A stretch of DNA of 64,000 nucleotides from Corallococcus silvisoli (GTDB taxonomy: Bacteria > Myxococcota > Myxococcia > Myxococcales > Myxococcaceae). The stretch is taken from assembly GCF_009909145.1 (NCBI RefSeq), contig NZ_JAAAPJ010000021.1, positions 1-64,000 on the forward strand, given 5' to 3'. Both the position numbers and the translations under genes were made by a program. Below are positions 40,889 to 49,729 of this stretch, piece after piece; position 1 is the first letter of the stretch, and the number at the start of each line of letters is the position of its first letter. The notes beneath the pieces are model-generated. The model had not been told where the DNA came from and did not search any database. It saw nothing but the letters and a program-made list of their open reading frames with translations.

Positions 40889-42169
40889 CTACAGGGGGCG
40901 CAGTTCCTTCATGCCCCCCATGTACGGCACCAACGCCTCCGGGATGGCGACGCTTCCGTCCTCCCGCTGGAAGTTCTCCAGGATGGCGATGCTCGTGCGC
41001 CCCACGGCCAGTCCGCTGCCGTTGAGGGTGTGCACCATCTGCGGCTTGTCGCCCTTCTGGGGGCGGAAGCGGATCTTCGCGCGGCGCGCCTGGAAGTCGC
41101 CGCAGTCCGAGCAGGACGAAATCTCGCGGTACGCGCCCTGGCCCGGCAGCCAGACCTCGATGTCGTAGGTCTTCCTCGCGCCGAAGCCCATGTCTCCGGT
41201 GCACAGCAGCATCACGCGGTGGTGCAGCCCCAGCCGGCGGAGGATGTCGCAGGCGTCGTCCGTCATGGCCTCCAGCTCCTCCAGGCTCTTCTCCGGAGGG
41301 GCGAACTTCACGAGCTCCACCTTGTGGAACTGGTGCTGGCGGATGAGGCCGCGGGTGTCGCGCCCCGCCGCGCCGGCTTCCGCGCGGAAGCACGGGCTGA
41401 AGGCGCAGTAGCGGATGGGGAGCTGGTCGCCCTCCAGGATTTCGTCCGCGTGGTAGTTCGTCACGGGGACTTCCGCGGTGGGGATGAGGAAGCGCTCCGG
41501 GTCGCCGGACGTCTTGAACGCGTCGTCCTCGAACTTGGGCAACTGGCCGGTGCCCATCATCGTCTCGCGCAGCACCAGGTAGGGCGGCAGCAGCTCCGTG
41601 TAGCCCTTCTGCGTGTGCACATCGATCATGAACGTGACCAGCGCGCGCTCCAGCCGCGCCAGCGCGCCCTTGTAGAAGGTGAAGCGGCTGCCGGACACCT
41701 TCGCGGCGCGCTCGAAGTCGAGCATGCCCAGCGACTCGCCCAGCTCGAAGTGCTGCTTCGGCGTGAAGAGCAGGTTCGGCTTCTCACCCCAGGCCTTCAC
41801 CTGGACGTTGTCATCCGCGCTGGTGCCCACCGGCACCGATTCGTGGGGCACGTTGGGGATGACGAGCAGGATGCGGTTGAGCTCCTCCTCCACTTCCTTG
41901 AGGCGGCCCTCCTTCTCCTTGATCTCCTGGGAGACGCCGCGCAGGTCGCCGCGGAGCTTCTCCATCGCGGACGGATCCTCCTTGGCCTTGCGCTTCATCT
42001 CCTCGTTGGCGGCGTTGCGGCGCGCGGCCAGCGCTTCCATGGAGACGTAGAGGTCGCGGCGCTCCAGAAAGAGCGCCTGGAAGGGGCCGAGGTCCAGGCT
42101 GCCGCCCCGCGTCTTCAGTCGGGCGACGACCGCATCGAAGTTCTGCGCAACGTTCCGGAGGTCCAGCAT
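40889..42169 (-). CDS. serS: seryl-tRNA synthetase
   Basis: A 426-residue class II synthetase that charges tRNA-Ser. N-terminal coiled-coil arm (about 25-110) that reads the long variable arm of tRNA-Ser; motif 2 FRAEAGAAGRDTRGLIRQHQ; motif 3 near NGSGLAVGRTSIAILENF. The ATG at 42169 (MLDLRN) is chosen because it matches the universal SerRS start; the frame is open further upstream. All four tRNA-Ser genes follow on the same strand beginning 124 bp downstream. Confidence 0.96.
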   Translation of the reverse strand: MLDLRNVAQNFDAVVARLKTRGGSLDLGPFQALFLERRDLYVSMEALAARRNAANEEMKRKAKEDPSAMEKLRGDLRGVSQEIKEKEGRLKEVEEELNRILLVIPNVPHESVPVGTSADDNVQVKAWGEKPNLLFTPKQHFELGESLGMLDFERAAKVSGSRFTFYKGALARLERALVTFMIDVHTQKGYTELLPPYLVLRETMMGTGQLPKFEDDAFKTSGDPERFLIPTAEVPVTNYHADEILEGDQLPIRYCAFSPCFRAEAGAAGRDTRGLIRQHQFHKVELVKFAPPEKSLEELEAMTDDACDILRRLGLHHRVMLLCTGDMGFGARKTYDIEVWLPGQGAYREISSCSDCGDFQARRAKIRFRPQKGDKPQMVHTLNGSGLAVGRTSIAILENFQREDGSVAIPEALVPYMGGMKELRPL

Positions 42170-42290
42170 AGGGGCCCGCCTTGTAGTCATCCCGGGCGTG
42201 GGCCGGCAAGGCTCACCACGCGCCGCATGCTCAGGGCCGGACGCCACCCGGCCCCAGGGGCTGACGGGACCGCCCGTCGCGCCCGTCCGG

Positions 42291-42315
42291 GGGCGGGCCT
42301 TCGGCGGGCCCGCCC
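42291..42315 (-). terminator. GC-rich hairpin after the large TPR gene
   Basis: A perfect 9-bp stem, GGGCGGGCC/GGCCCGCCC, with a 7-nt loop lies 10 nt past the stop of the upstream TPR gene. No U-run follows, so this is a candidate terminator only. Confidence 0.4.
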
Positions 42316-42325
42316 GGGGACCTGC

Positions 42326-45300
42326 CTAGTGTTCGAGGTCGTAGATTTCGTCCTCGATGTCCTTCTTGTCCGCCGCGCCCGGCTTCTTCGCCAGGTACTC
42401 CTTGAACGCCGTGATGGCGTCCTTGCGCTTGTTGCGCTCCTTGTAGGCGAAGCCCAGGTAGTAGAAGGGCTGCGGGTTCTCCGGCTCCGCGGCGGTGGCC
42501 TTCTTGTACCAGTCGATGGCCTTCGCGTGCTGGGCCTGCTCCGTGTAGGCGCGCGCGACCTTGTAGTAGACGTACGTGAGCTTCGGATCCGCCTTGAGCG
42601 CGGCCTGGTAGCGGCGCACGGCGTCGTCCCAGCGCGCGGCGTTGAAGAGCACGTCGCCCATGGCGCCCATCACCCGCGTGCGCTGCGGATCCGCCTTGAG
42701 CGCGGCCTCGAAGGAGGCGATGGCGTTGTCGAACTCGCCCCGCTCCAGGAAGGCGTGGCCCAGGGCCTCATGGGCGTCCGCGTAGTGGGAGTCCAGCGCC
42801 ACCGCGGCCTGCCACTGCTCGATGGCGTCCGGCAGCCGCTTCGCGTCGCGCAGGATGACGCCGTAGGCGTAGTGGTAGTCCGGGCGCTTGGGCGCGCGGT
42901 CCACCGCGGTCTTCATGCTGTCGAGCGCCTGGGTGTACTCGGAGCGCTTCGCGCGCACGAGGCCCAGGTAGTAGAGCGCCTCGTGGTTGGACGGCTCGTT
43001 GCGCAGCGCGAGGCCCAGGTTGCTCTCCGCGCCGCCCAGGTCGCCCTTCTCCAGCAGCACCGCGCCCAGGGTGATGGGCGTGGTGGTGGAGCGGGGATCC
43101 TCCTGCTTCGCCTTCTCCAGCTCCGCGGCGGCCTCATCCAGCCGGTGCAGCCGCCAGAGCACGAGCCCGCGCTGCAGGCGCCCGTCCTTCAAGAGGTGCG
43201 GATCCAGCTCCAGGGCGCGGTTGGCCTCCGTCTCCGCGCGGGCCGCGTCACCGCCCAGCAGGGCCACGCGGGACAGGCCCAGGTGGGCGTCCGCCAGGTT
43301 GGGGTCCAGCTGCACGGCGCGGTCGAACTCCTGCTGCGCCAGCAGGCTGTTGTTCTCCGCCAGCGCCAGCTCTCCCAGGCCCGCGTGCACGCCCGCGTGG
43401 TCCGGCGCCTGCTGCGCGGCGGCCTCCAGCAGGGCCCGTGCGTCCGCGTTGCGGTGCTGACGCAGGTACAGGCGGCCCAGGTACAGGCCCGCGTCCACCA
43501 GCTTGGCGTCCGCGGCGGTGGCGCGCTTGAAGTGCCCCTCGGCTTCCGTGGGCTTGTCGAGCGCGTCCTCGATGCGGCCGTAGAGGTACGCGATGCGCGC
43601 CTCGTTGGGGAAGCTCTTGCTGGCGGCCTCCACCGCGGTGAGCGCGTCCTGCATCTTGCCCGTCATCACCAGCGCGGTGATGTGGCCGTCCACGTACTCC
43701 AGGTTGGCGCTGTCCTCCTTCGCGAGCGAGGCGTACAGCGGCAGCGCGCCGTCGTAGTCGCGCTGCGAGCGCAGCACCAGGGCGAGCTGCGCCTTGATGA
43801 AGCTGGAGTCCGGGTTGTCCTTGAGGGCGGCCTTCAGCTCCGTCTCCGCCTCCTTGGGCTTGAACTGCTGGAAGAGGGCCACGCCCTTGAGACCGCGGGC
43901 GCGGGCGCGCTCGGCGGGCCCCAGCTCGTCCTGGAGCTTCAGGGCGCTCTCCACGGCCTGGGCGCCCTGGTCGATGTTCGCCTTGCGCACCAGCAGCTCC
44001 ACCGCGGCCAGCTCCACCGCGGACGCGGCGTGCTGCGGATCCGCCGCGAGCGCGTCCGCGTAGGCCTTGGCGGCCTCGTCGGCCTTGCCCTGCGCCTGGT
44101 ACAGGTTGCCCAGCGCGTGATGGGCCTTGGCCGACTTCGGGTTCTTCTCCAGCACCTTCGTCAGCGTGGTGATGGCGTTGGGGATGTCCTTCTGCTGCGC
44201 GTAGGTCTCCGCCAGCAGGAACGCGAGCTCCCAATCGCCCTGGTTGTCCTCGCGGCTGTAGGCGTCCTGGAGGCGGGCCTGCACGTCCGCGCCCTTGCGG
44301 TTGGTGAGGGCGATCGCGGCGGCCGTCTTGAGGACCTCCACGTTCTTCTCCCCCAGCAGCTCGATGGTCTCCATGTGCTTGCCGCACGCGGTGAGGTCGG
44401 AGCGCTCGCCGTCCGCGTAGCGCCGCTGGAGGTAGGCCACGGACTGGCACCAGAGGGCGCGAACCTCCGGGTACTCCTTGGTGGCCAGCACCTGCGCGCT
44501 CTTGGTGCGCGCTTCCTTGTAGCTGGCGTAGGTGTCCTCCAGGAGGCCCTTGCGCGCCTCCTCCACGAGCTTCGCCTCGGAGGAGCCCGCGGACACGCGG
44601 GCGGGGAAGAGCTTGTTGCGGCCGAAGGCGCCGTAGCGGCTGGCCTCGAAGCTGGCGCCCGTGCCCAGCACGAGCACCGACACGCCCGCGGCGATGAAGA
44701 TGGGCAGGCGCTTCTTCCACTTGAGGTCGGCCGCGCTGCGGTCCACGACGGACACCGCGGCCATGCGGCCTTCATAGAGCTGGCGCAGCCGCTCCATGCT
44801 GGCCTGGGGGTTCGCGGGGTCCGCGCCGGGCGCGTCCGGGCTGGCCGCCGCCGCGGTGGCCGCGAGGGGGACGGCCTTGGCCGGGCCCTCCATCAGCCGC
44901 TGGATGGCGGAGGCGAAGATGGGCACGGTGCCGATGGCGGACCAGGCCTCCGAGTCAGGCGAGACGTCCTCGTTGCCCAGGAGCTGGCCGTCCTCGAGCA
45001 TCTTGACGATGACGCCCTCTTCGAACGGGCCGAACATCTTCCCGGAGCGGCGGCGCACGTGGAAGCGCTTCACCGGCACGCGGCCTCCGGCCTCCTTGCC
45101 GGCGCTGTCGTCGATGAAGCTCAGCATCTCCAGGCCGTCCGTGGGGCCCGCGGCGGGCGGGGGCGGCAGCGGCGCGGAGAGGTCCGCCTCCAGGTCATCC
45201 GCGGGCGCGGCGGTCGGGTCGAACTCCAGCGCGTCCGGCAGGCCCGTGGCGGCGGAGGCCGGCACGGGGGCCGGGTCACCGAAGTCCACGTCGCCGAAGT

Positions 45301-47383
45301 CCGTCATCGGGTTGACGCGGGCCGGGGGCGGGGGCGCGGGGTCTCCGAAGTCGAGCGAGAAGTCCGGGGCGGGCGCGGCGCTGGCCGGCGGCGACGTGAA
45401 GTCCACCGCGAACGGATCCGAGTCGGGCACGGGGGACTGGCCGTACGCGGGCGGCGGATCCGCGAAGTCGAAGGACGCGGGCGCGGCGGGCGAGGGCAGG
45501 TCCGAGAAGTCCATGGCCGGCGGCGAGGCGGGCGAGGGCAGGTCGGAGAAGTCCAGGCCGGGCGAGGGCGGGAGGGCGAAGGGGTCCTCACCCGCGGCGG
45601 GCAGGTCGCCCAGATCGTAGGGCGAGGCGCCGGCCGAGGGGGGCGGGGGCAGCGCGAACGGGTCGGCGATGGGGGCCGGGGCCGCGTAGGAGGAGGGCGG
45701 GGGCAGGCCGAACGGATCCGCCTCGGGCTCCGCGGGGGGCGGGGCCAGTGCGAAGGGATCCGCCTGGGGCTCGGCGGGCATTCCGTAGCCGTAGGTCTGG
45801 GGCTGCGGGCGCGGTGCCCCAGGGCCGTGGGCGTTCGAGGGATCGTTGATGTCGAAGGTGAACGCGTCCTCGGCGGCCTGCACCGGGACGGGCAGGTTGG
45901 CGTCCTCGGAGAAGTCGAAGTCGGGCGTGCTGCCGAAGTCCGTCTCCGGAGCGGGGGTGGAGGCGATGGGGTCTTCGGAGAAGTCGAAGTCGCGTGCGGT
46001 GCCGCTCGGTTCCTGCGAGCCGTAGGCGACCGGCGCCGTGGGTTCGCGGAAGGCGGCGGTGGGGACGGGGATGGCGACGACGCGGGTCACGTCCTCGCGC
46101 GGCTCGGAGAAGTCGCTGGTGTCGAGCGAGGAGAACTCGCCGCTGCCCACCTCCGCGAAGTCGTCCTCCGCGGCCTGGGGCGCGGGGGGCGCGGCCTCCA
46201 TGTCGAAGCTGAAAGAGTCATCCGGCAGCGCCACCGGCGCCGAAGGGCCCGCGTCCAGCGAGATGGCCCGGGGCGCGGCCACGCCTGGCGAGGCGAACGC
46301 GGCGGGCGGGACGTCGTCGTCGAAGGAGAACGGATCCTCGGGGACGGGCGGCGCGGCATTGCCCGGGAGCGGGATGGCGGCGGCGCGCGGCGCGGCGCTG
46401 CCGGGGAGCGGAATCGCGGCGGACTGGGGCGCGGCGGCGCCGGGCAGGGGGATGGCGGCGGAGGCCGTGGGGCTCGCGCCCAGGGGAATGGCGGCGGCGC
46501 GCGGCGCGGCGGTGCCGGGCAGGGGGATGGCGGCGGACTGGGGCGCGGCGGAGCCCGGGAGCGGAATCGCGGCGGGCCCCGCGCCCATCGGGATGGCGGC
46601 GGCCGGAGGTGCGGCGCTGCCCGGGAGCGGGATGGCGGCGGCGCGCGGCGCGGCGCTACCGGGGAGCGGAATCGCGGCGGCCTGGGGCGCGGCGGTGCCG
46701 GGCAGGGGGATGGCGGCGGAGGCCGTGGGGCTCGCGCCCAGGGGAATGGCGGTGGCGCGTGGCGCGGCGGTGCCCGGCAGGGGGATGGCGGCGGCTTGGG
46801 GCGCGGCGGTGCCTGGGAGCGGAATCGCGGAGGGCCCCGCGCCCATCGGAATGGCGGCGGGCTGCGGCGCGGCACTGCCCGGGAGCGGGATGGCGGCGGG
46901 ACCCGCGCCCATCGGGATGGCGGCGGGCTGCGGCGCGGCACTGCCTGGGAGCGGGATGGCGGCGGCGCGCGGCGCGGCACTACCGGGGAGCGGAATCGCG
47001 GCGGCCTGGGGCGCGGCGGTGCCCGGGAGCGGGATGGCGGCGGCGCGCGGCGCGGCGCTACCGGGAAGCGGGATGGCGGCGGGCTGCGGTGCGGCGCTGC
47101 CCGGCAGCGGGATGGCGGCCTGGGGCGCGGCGGTGCCGGGGAGCGGAATCGCGGCGGCTTGGGGCGCGGCGGTGCCCGGCAGGGGGATGGCGGCGGCCTG
47201 GGGCGCGGCGGCGGACGGGGGGGCCGCGGCTGGCGCGGTCTCGGGGGCCTCGGCGCTCACGCCATCGGCCTTGATGGGGAACGTGGTCTGGCACCGGGCA
47301 CACTTGAGCTTCGCGCCCCCGGGCGGGATCCGCCTGTCATCGATGTTGTAATTCGTCTGGCACGACGGGCAGGAGACTTTCAT
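42326..47383 (-). CDS. zinc-ribbon / GYF / TM / TPR protein (1685 residues)
   Basis: Domains in order: an MJ0042-type zinc ribbon at the N-terminus (CPSCQTNYNIDDRR and CARCQTTF), about 18 copies of AAIPLPG(S/T)AAP mixed with GAGP/GASP variants (residues about 55-345), an acidic Phe/Asp/Pro-rich disordered region, a GYF-like domain near 780 (GPFEEGVIVKMLEDGQLL), one TM near 894-915 (PIFIAAGVSVLVLGTG), then roughly 20 TPRs to the C-terminus. AAGGAAAACA precedes ATG 47383. The zinc-ribbon plus GYF plus TM order is that of GltJ (AgmX), where the cytoplasmic ribbon and GYF bind MglA and partners, but here the periplasmic part is TPR. Probably an envelope-spanning scaffold; the exact role is unknown. 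Confidence 0.8.
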   Translation of the reverse strand: MKVSCPSCQTNYNIDDRRIPPGGAKLKCARCQTTFPIKADGVSAEAPETAPAAAPPSAAAPQAAAIPLPGTAAPQAAAIPLPGTAAPQAAIPLPGSAAPQPAAIPLPGSAAPRAAAIPLPGTAAPQAAAIPLPGSAAPRAAAIPLPGSAAPQPAAIPMGAGPAAIPLPGSAAPQPAAIPMGAGPSAIPLPGTAAPQAAAIPLPGTAAPRATAIPLGASPTASAAIPLPGTAAPQAAAIPLPGSAAPRAAAIPLPGSAAPPAAAIPMGAGPAAIPLPGSAAPQSAAIPLPGTAAPRAAAIPLGASPTASAAIPLPGAAAPQSAAIPLPGSAAPRAAAIPLPGNAAPPVPEDPFSFDDDVPPAAFASPGVAAPRAISLDAGPSAPVALPDDSFSFDMEAAPPAPQAAEDDFAEVGSGEFSSLDTSDFSEPREDVTRVVAIPVPTAAFREPTAPVAYGSQEPSGTARDFDFSEDPIASTPAPETDFGSTPDFDFSEDANLPVPVQAAEDAFTFDINDPSNAHGPGAPRPQPQTYGYGMPAEPQADPFALAPPPAEPEADPFGLPPPSSYAAPAPIADPFALPPPPSAGASPYDLGDLPAAGEDPFALPPSPGLDFSDLPSPASPPAMDFSDLPSPAAPASFDFADPPPAYGQSPVPDSDPFAVDFTSPPASAAPAPDFSLDFGDPAPPPPARVNPMTDFGDVDFGDPAPVPASAATGLPDALEFDPTAAPADDLEADLSAPLPPPPAAGPTDGLEMLSFIDDSAGKEAGGRVPVKRFHVRRRSGKMFGPFEEGVIVKMLEDGQLLGNEDVSPDSEAWSAIGTVPIFASAIQRLMEGPAKAVPLAATAAAASPDAPGADPANPQASMERLRQLYEGRMAAVSVVDRSAADLKWKKRLPIFIAAGVSVLVLGTGASFEASRYGAFGRNKLFPARVSAGSSEAKLVEEARKGLLEDTYASYKEARTKSAQVLATKEYPEVRALWCQSVAYLQRRYADGERSDLTACGKHMETIELLGEKNVEVLKTAAAIALTNRKGADVQARLQDAYSREDNQGDWELAFLLAETYAQQKDIPNAITTLTKVLEKNPKSAKAHHALGNLYQAQGKADEAAKAYADALAADPQHAASAVELAAVELLVRKANIDQGAQAVESALKLQDELGPAERARARGLKGVALFQQFKPKEAETELKAALKDNPDSSFIKAQLALVLRSQRDYDGALPLYASLAKEDSANLEYVDGHITALVMTGKMQDALTAVEAASKSFPNEARIAYLYGRIEDALDKPTEAEGHFKRATAADAKLVDAGLYLGRLYLRQHRNADARALLEAAAQQAPDHAGVHAGLGELALAENNSLLAQQEFDRAVQLDPNLADAHLGLSRVALLGGDAARAETEANRALELDPHLLKDGRLQRGLVLWRLHRLDEAAAELEKAKQEDPRSTTTPITLGAVLLEKGDLGGAESNLGLALRNEPSNHEALYYLGLVRAKRSEYTQALDSMKTAVDRAPKRPDYHYAYGVILRDAKRLPDAIEQWQAAVALDSHYADAHEALGHAFLERGEFDNAIASFEAALKADPQRTRVMGAMGDVLFNAARWDDAVRRYQAALKADPKLTYVYYKVARAYTEQAQHAKAIDWYKKATAAEPENPQPFYYLGFAYKERNKRKDAITAFKEYLAKKPGAADKKDIEDEIYDLEH
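46350..47215 (-). repeat. Ala/Pro low-complexity array, 36-42 bp period
   Basis: Many near-identical GC-rich units encode AAIPLPGSAAPRA-type segments of the large TPR protein. Units differ mainly at Ser/Thr and Gln/Arg positions, as expected for an array growing by slippage or unequal exchange. Confidence 0.8.
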
Positions 47384-47613
47384 TGTTTTCCTTCGACGAG
47401 ACCGGCTGGCGCGCGCAGGCGCAGCAATGACGGGGGCGCTGCGATGGTTCGCGCGGCGCGTGCAGGCTAGCAGAGCCGTTTCAAGCCCGGAAAGAACGCG
47501 CCCCCGGTGCACGAAGCCGTCACCCAGCCTGGCAGGAGGCCGGGCGCCTGCCCCCACCAGCAGTACGCGTTCCTTTTCCTGCCCCCCGGTCGGGATGCTA
47601 GACCCGCCGGCGC

Positions 47614-48927
47614 ATGGATCCCATCGTCATCCTCGGGGCGGGCCTCGCGGGCCTGTCCACCGCGCACTTCCTCAAGCGCCCCTGGCGCCTCATCGAGAAG
47701 TCGGACCGCGTCGGCGGCCTCATCAAGACCGAGGTCATTGACGGGTGTTACTTCGACCCCACCGGCCACTGGCTCCACCTGCGTGACCCGGAAATCCAGG
47801 AACTGGTCAATACGCTCTGGCTCCCGGACCAGCTGGTGCGCATCCAGCGCCGCGCCGCGGTGTTCTCACGAAACACCTTCACGCGCTTCCCGTACCAGGT
47901 GAACACCCATGGGTTGCCGCCGGAGGTCGTGGCGGAGAACCTGGTCGGCTACGTGGAGGCCATCTACGGGGAGAAGGGCCGCTCCCTGCGCGAGCGCGAC
48001 CCCGTCAACTTCGAGGAGTTCATCCTCCGCTACATGGGCGAGGGCTTCGCGAAGAACTTCATGCTGCCCTACAACCAGAAGCTCTGGACCGTGCACCCGC
48101 GCGAGATGTCCGCCGCCTGGGTCGGCCGGTTCGTGCCGCGCCCGACCCTGAAGGAGGTCGTGGACGGGGCGCTCGGCGCTGGCAGTGATCAGCTGGGCTA
48201 CAACGCCTCCTTCCTCTACCCGCGCGAGGGCGGCATCGAGAGCCTGGCGCGTGCGATGAAGCAGCACCTCCAGGGGGGCGAGCTGAGTGTCCACACCGAG
48301 CCCGTCTCCATCGACTGGAGGGCGAAGCAGGTCTCGCTGTCGGACGGGCGCACGCTGCCGTACTCGGGGCTGGTGTCCTCCATCGCGCTGCCGACGCTGG
48401 TGCAGCTCATCGCTCGGGGGGCCTCTGGGATTCCGGAGGAGGTGCAGGCCGCGGCGAAGCGCCTGCGCGCCTTCATCGTCACGTACGTGTGCGTGGGGGC
48501 CCGGGGCGCGAACCGCCAGCCGTGGCACTGGATCTACCTGCCGGAGCCGGAGTTCCACTCGTACCGCATCGGGGCCCCGTCGGCGGTGTACCCGGCGCTG
48601 GCTCCGCCGGACACGGCCAGCTTCTCCGTCGAGTTCAGCCACCACGGCGAGCTGTCCCTGGCGGACGCGGAGCGGTACGCGGTGGAGGACCTGCTGCGCT
48701 CGCAGATGATCCATTCGGCGGACGACATCCTCTTCACGAAGGGGCGGGAGATTCCCAACGCGTACGTCCTCTATGACGACGCGTACGGGCCCGCGATGGC
48801 GGAGGTGAACCGTTTCCTGGAGCACGCGGGCATCCTCACCGCCGGGCGCTATGGGAAGTGGGAGTACTCCTCCATGGAGGACGCCATCCTGGGCGGGCGG
48901 GCCTGCGCCCGGTCGCTGAACGGCTGA
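47614..48927 (+). CDS. FAD-dependent oxidoreductase (protoporphyrinogen oxidase-like)
   Basis: A 437-residue flavoprotein of the amine-oxidase/UDP-galactopyranose-mutase-like group. FAD motif PIVILGAGLAGLSTAHFLKR, then GGLIKTEVIDGCYFDPTGHW, and the C-terminal YGKWEYSSMEDAILGGRACA flavin loop. Relatives are often annotated as protoporphyrinogen oxidase but occur with sugar enzymes. Here the next genes are a glycosyltransferase and a polysaccharide deacetylase on the same strand, which argues for a glycan or lipid-linked sugar substrate. Confidence 0.78.
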   Translation: MDPIVILGAGLAGLSTAHFLKRPWRLIEKSDRVGGLIKTEVIDGCYFDPTGHWLHLRDPEIQELVNTLWLPDQLVRIQRRAAVFSRNTFTRFPYQVNTHGLPPEVVAENLVGYVEAIYGEKGRSLRERDPVNFEEFILRYMGEGFAKNFMLPYNQKLWTVHPREMSAAWVGRFVPRPTLKEVVDGALGAGSDQLGYNASFLYPREGGIESLARAMKQHLQGGELSVHTEPVSIDWRAKQVSLSDGRTLPYSGLVSSIALPTLVQLIARGASGIPEEVQAAAKRLRAFIVTYVCVGARGANRQPWHWIYLPEPEFHSYRIGAPSAVYPALAPPDTASFSVEFSHHGELSLADAERYAVEDLLRSQMIHSADDILFTKGREIPNAYVLYDDAYGPAMAEVNRFLEHAGILTAGRYGKWEYSSMEDAILGGRACARSLNG

Positions 48928-49005
48928 CGCAAGGCGCCGTCTCCTGTCGACGGTGGTCCGGGGGCGTGCTACGCCCCGAGGCCTTCCTTTTCGCTTCCCG
49001 GACCC

Positions 49006-49716
49006 ATGGCCCTGCACCTCTCCGTCGTCATCCCCGTCTACAACGAGGAGTCCATCATCGCCCAGGCAGCCGAAGAGCTGCGTCAGGGGCTGGATGCTCG
49101 CGGGCTCGACTACGAAATCATCTTCGCGGAGAACGGCTCCCGCGACTCGACGCCGCAGCTGCTGGAAGAGCTGTGCGCGAAGAACCCGCGCCTGCGCTGG
49201 TTCCACTCGGAGACCCCCAACTACGGCGTGGCGCTCAAGGCGGGCATCCTCAAGGCCCAGGGCACCTACGTGGTGTGCGACGAGATCGACCTGTGCGACC
49301 TGTCCTTCTACGACGCGGCGCTGCCCCGGCTGGAGCGCGGTGAGGCGGACATGGTCGTGGGCTCCAAGGCGGCCAAGGGCGCGAGCGACCAGCGTCCCCT
49401 CATCCGCCGCGCGGCCACGCGGGTGCACAACAAGCTCTTGCGCGTGGCGCTGGGCTTCCAGGGCACCGACACGCATGGCCTGAAGGCGTTCCGGCGCGAA
49501 GCGCTGCTGCCCGTCATCCAGAAGTGCGTCGTGGACATGGACGTGTTCGCCAGCGAGTTCGTCATCCGCGCGTGGCGCGAGGGCCTGCGCGTGATGGAGA
49601 TCCCCATCCAGCTCCACGAGAAGCGCCAGCCGTCCATCCACCTGTTCAAGCGCGTGCCCAACGTGCTCAAGAACGTGGGCAAGCTGTTCTACGTCATCCG
49701 CGTCCGCGGGACCTGA
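49006..49716 (+). CDS. family 2 glycosyltransferase (dolichol-phosphate mannose synthase-like)
   Basis: A 236-residue GT-A fold enzyme: LSVVIPVYNEESII start, IIFAENGSRDSTP nucleotide-binding loop and the acidic DEIDLCD segment in place of DxD. No TM segments, unlike GtrB. It would transfer a sugar from a nucleotide donor to polyprenyl phosphate or a lipid. It lies between the FAD oxidoreductase and the NodB deacetylase (13-nt gap to the latter). Confidence 0.83.
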   Translation: MALHLSVVIPVYNEESIIAQAAEELRQGLDARGLDYEIIFAENGSRDSTPQLLEELCAKNPRLRWFHSETPNYGVALKAGILKAQGTYVVCDEIDLCDLSFYDAALPRLERGEADMVVGSKAAKGASDQRPLIRRAATRVHNKLLRVALGFQGTDTHGLKAFRREALLPVIQKCVVDMDVFASEFVIRAWREGLRVMEIPIQLHEKRQPSIHLFKRVPNVLKNVGKLFYVIRVRGT

Positions 49717-49729
49717 GAGGGAGCCTCCC

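Noticed and set aside
41030..47470. Very long open frame (over 2100 codons) on the plus strand
   Set aside because: It is antisense to serS leader and the zinc-ribbon/TPR gene; composition (Arg/Gly/His/Leu-rich) is what high third-position GC yields on the other strand, and no domain is seen.
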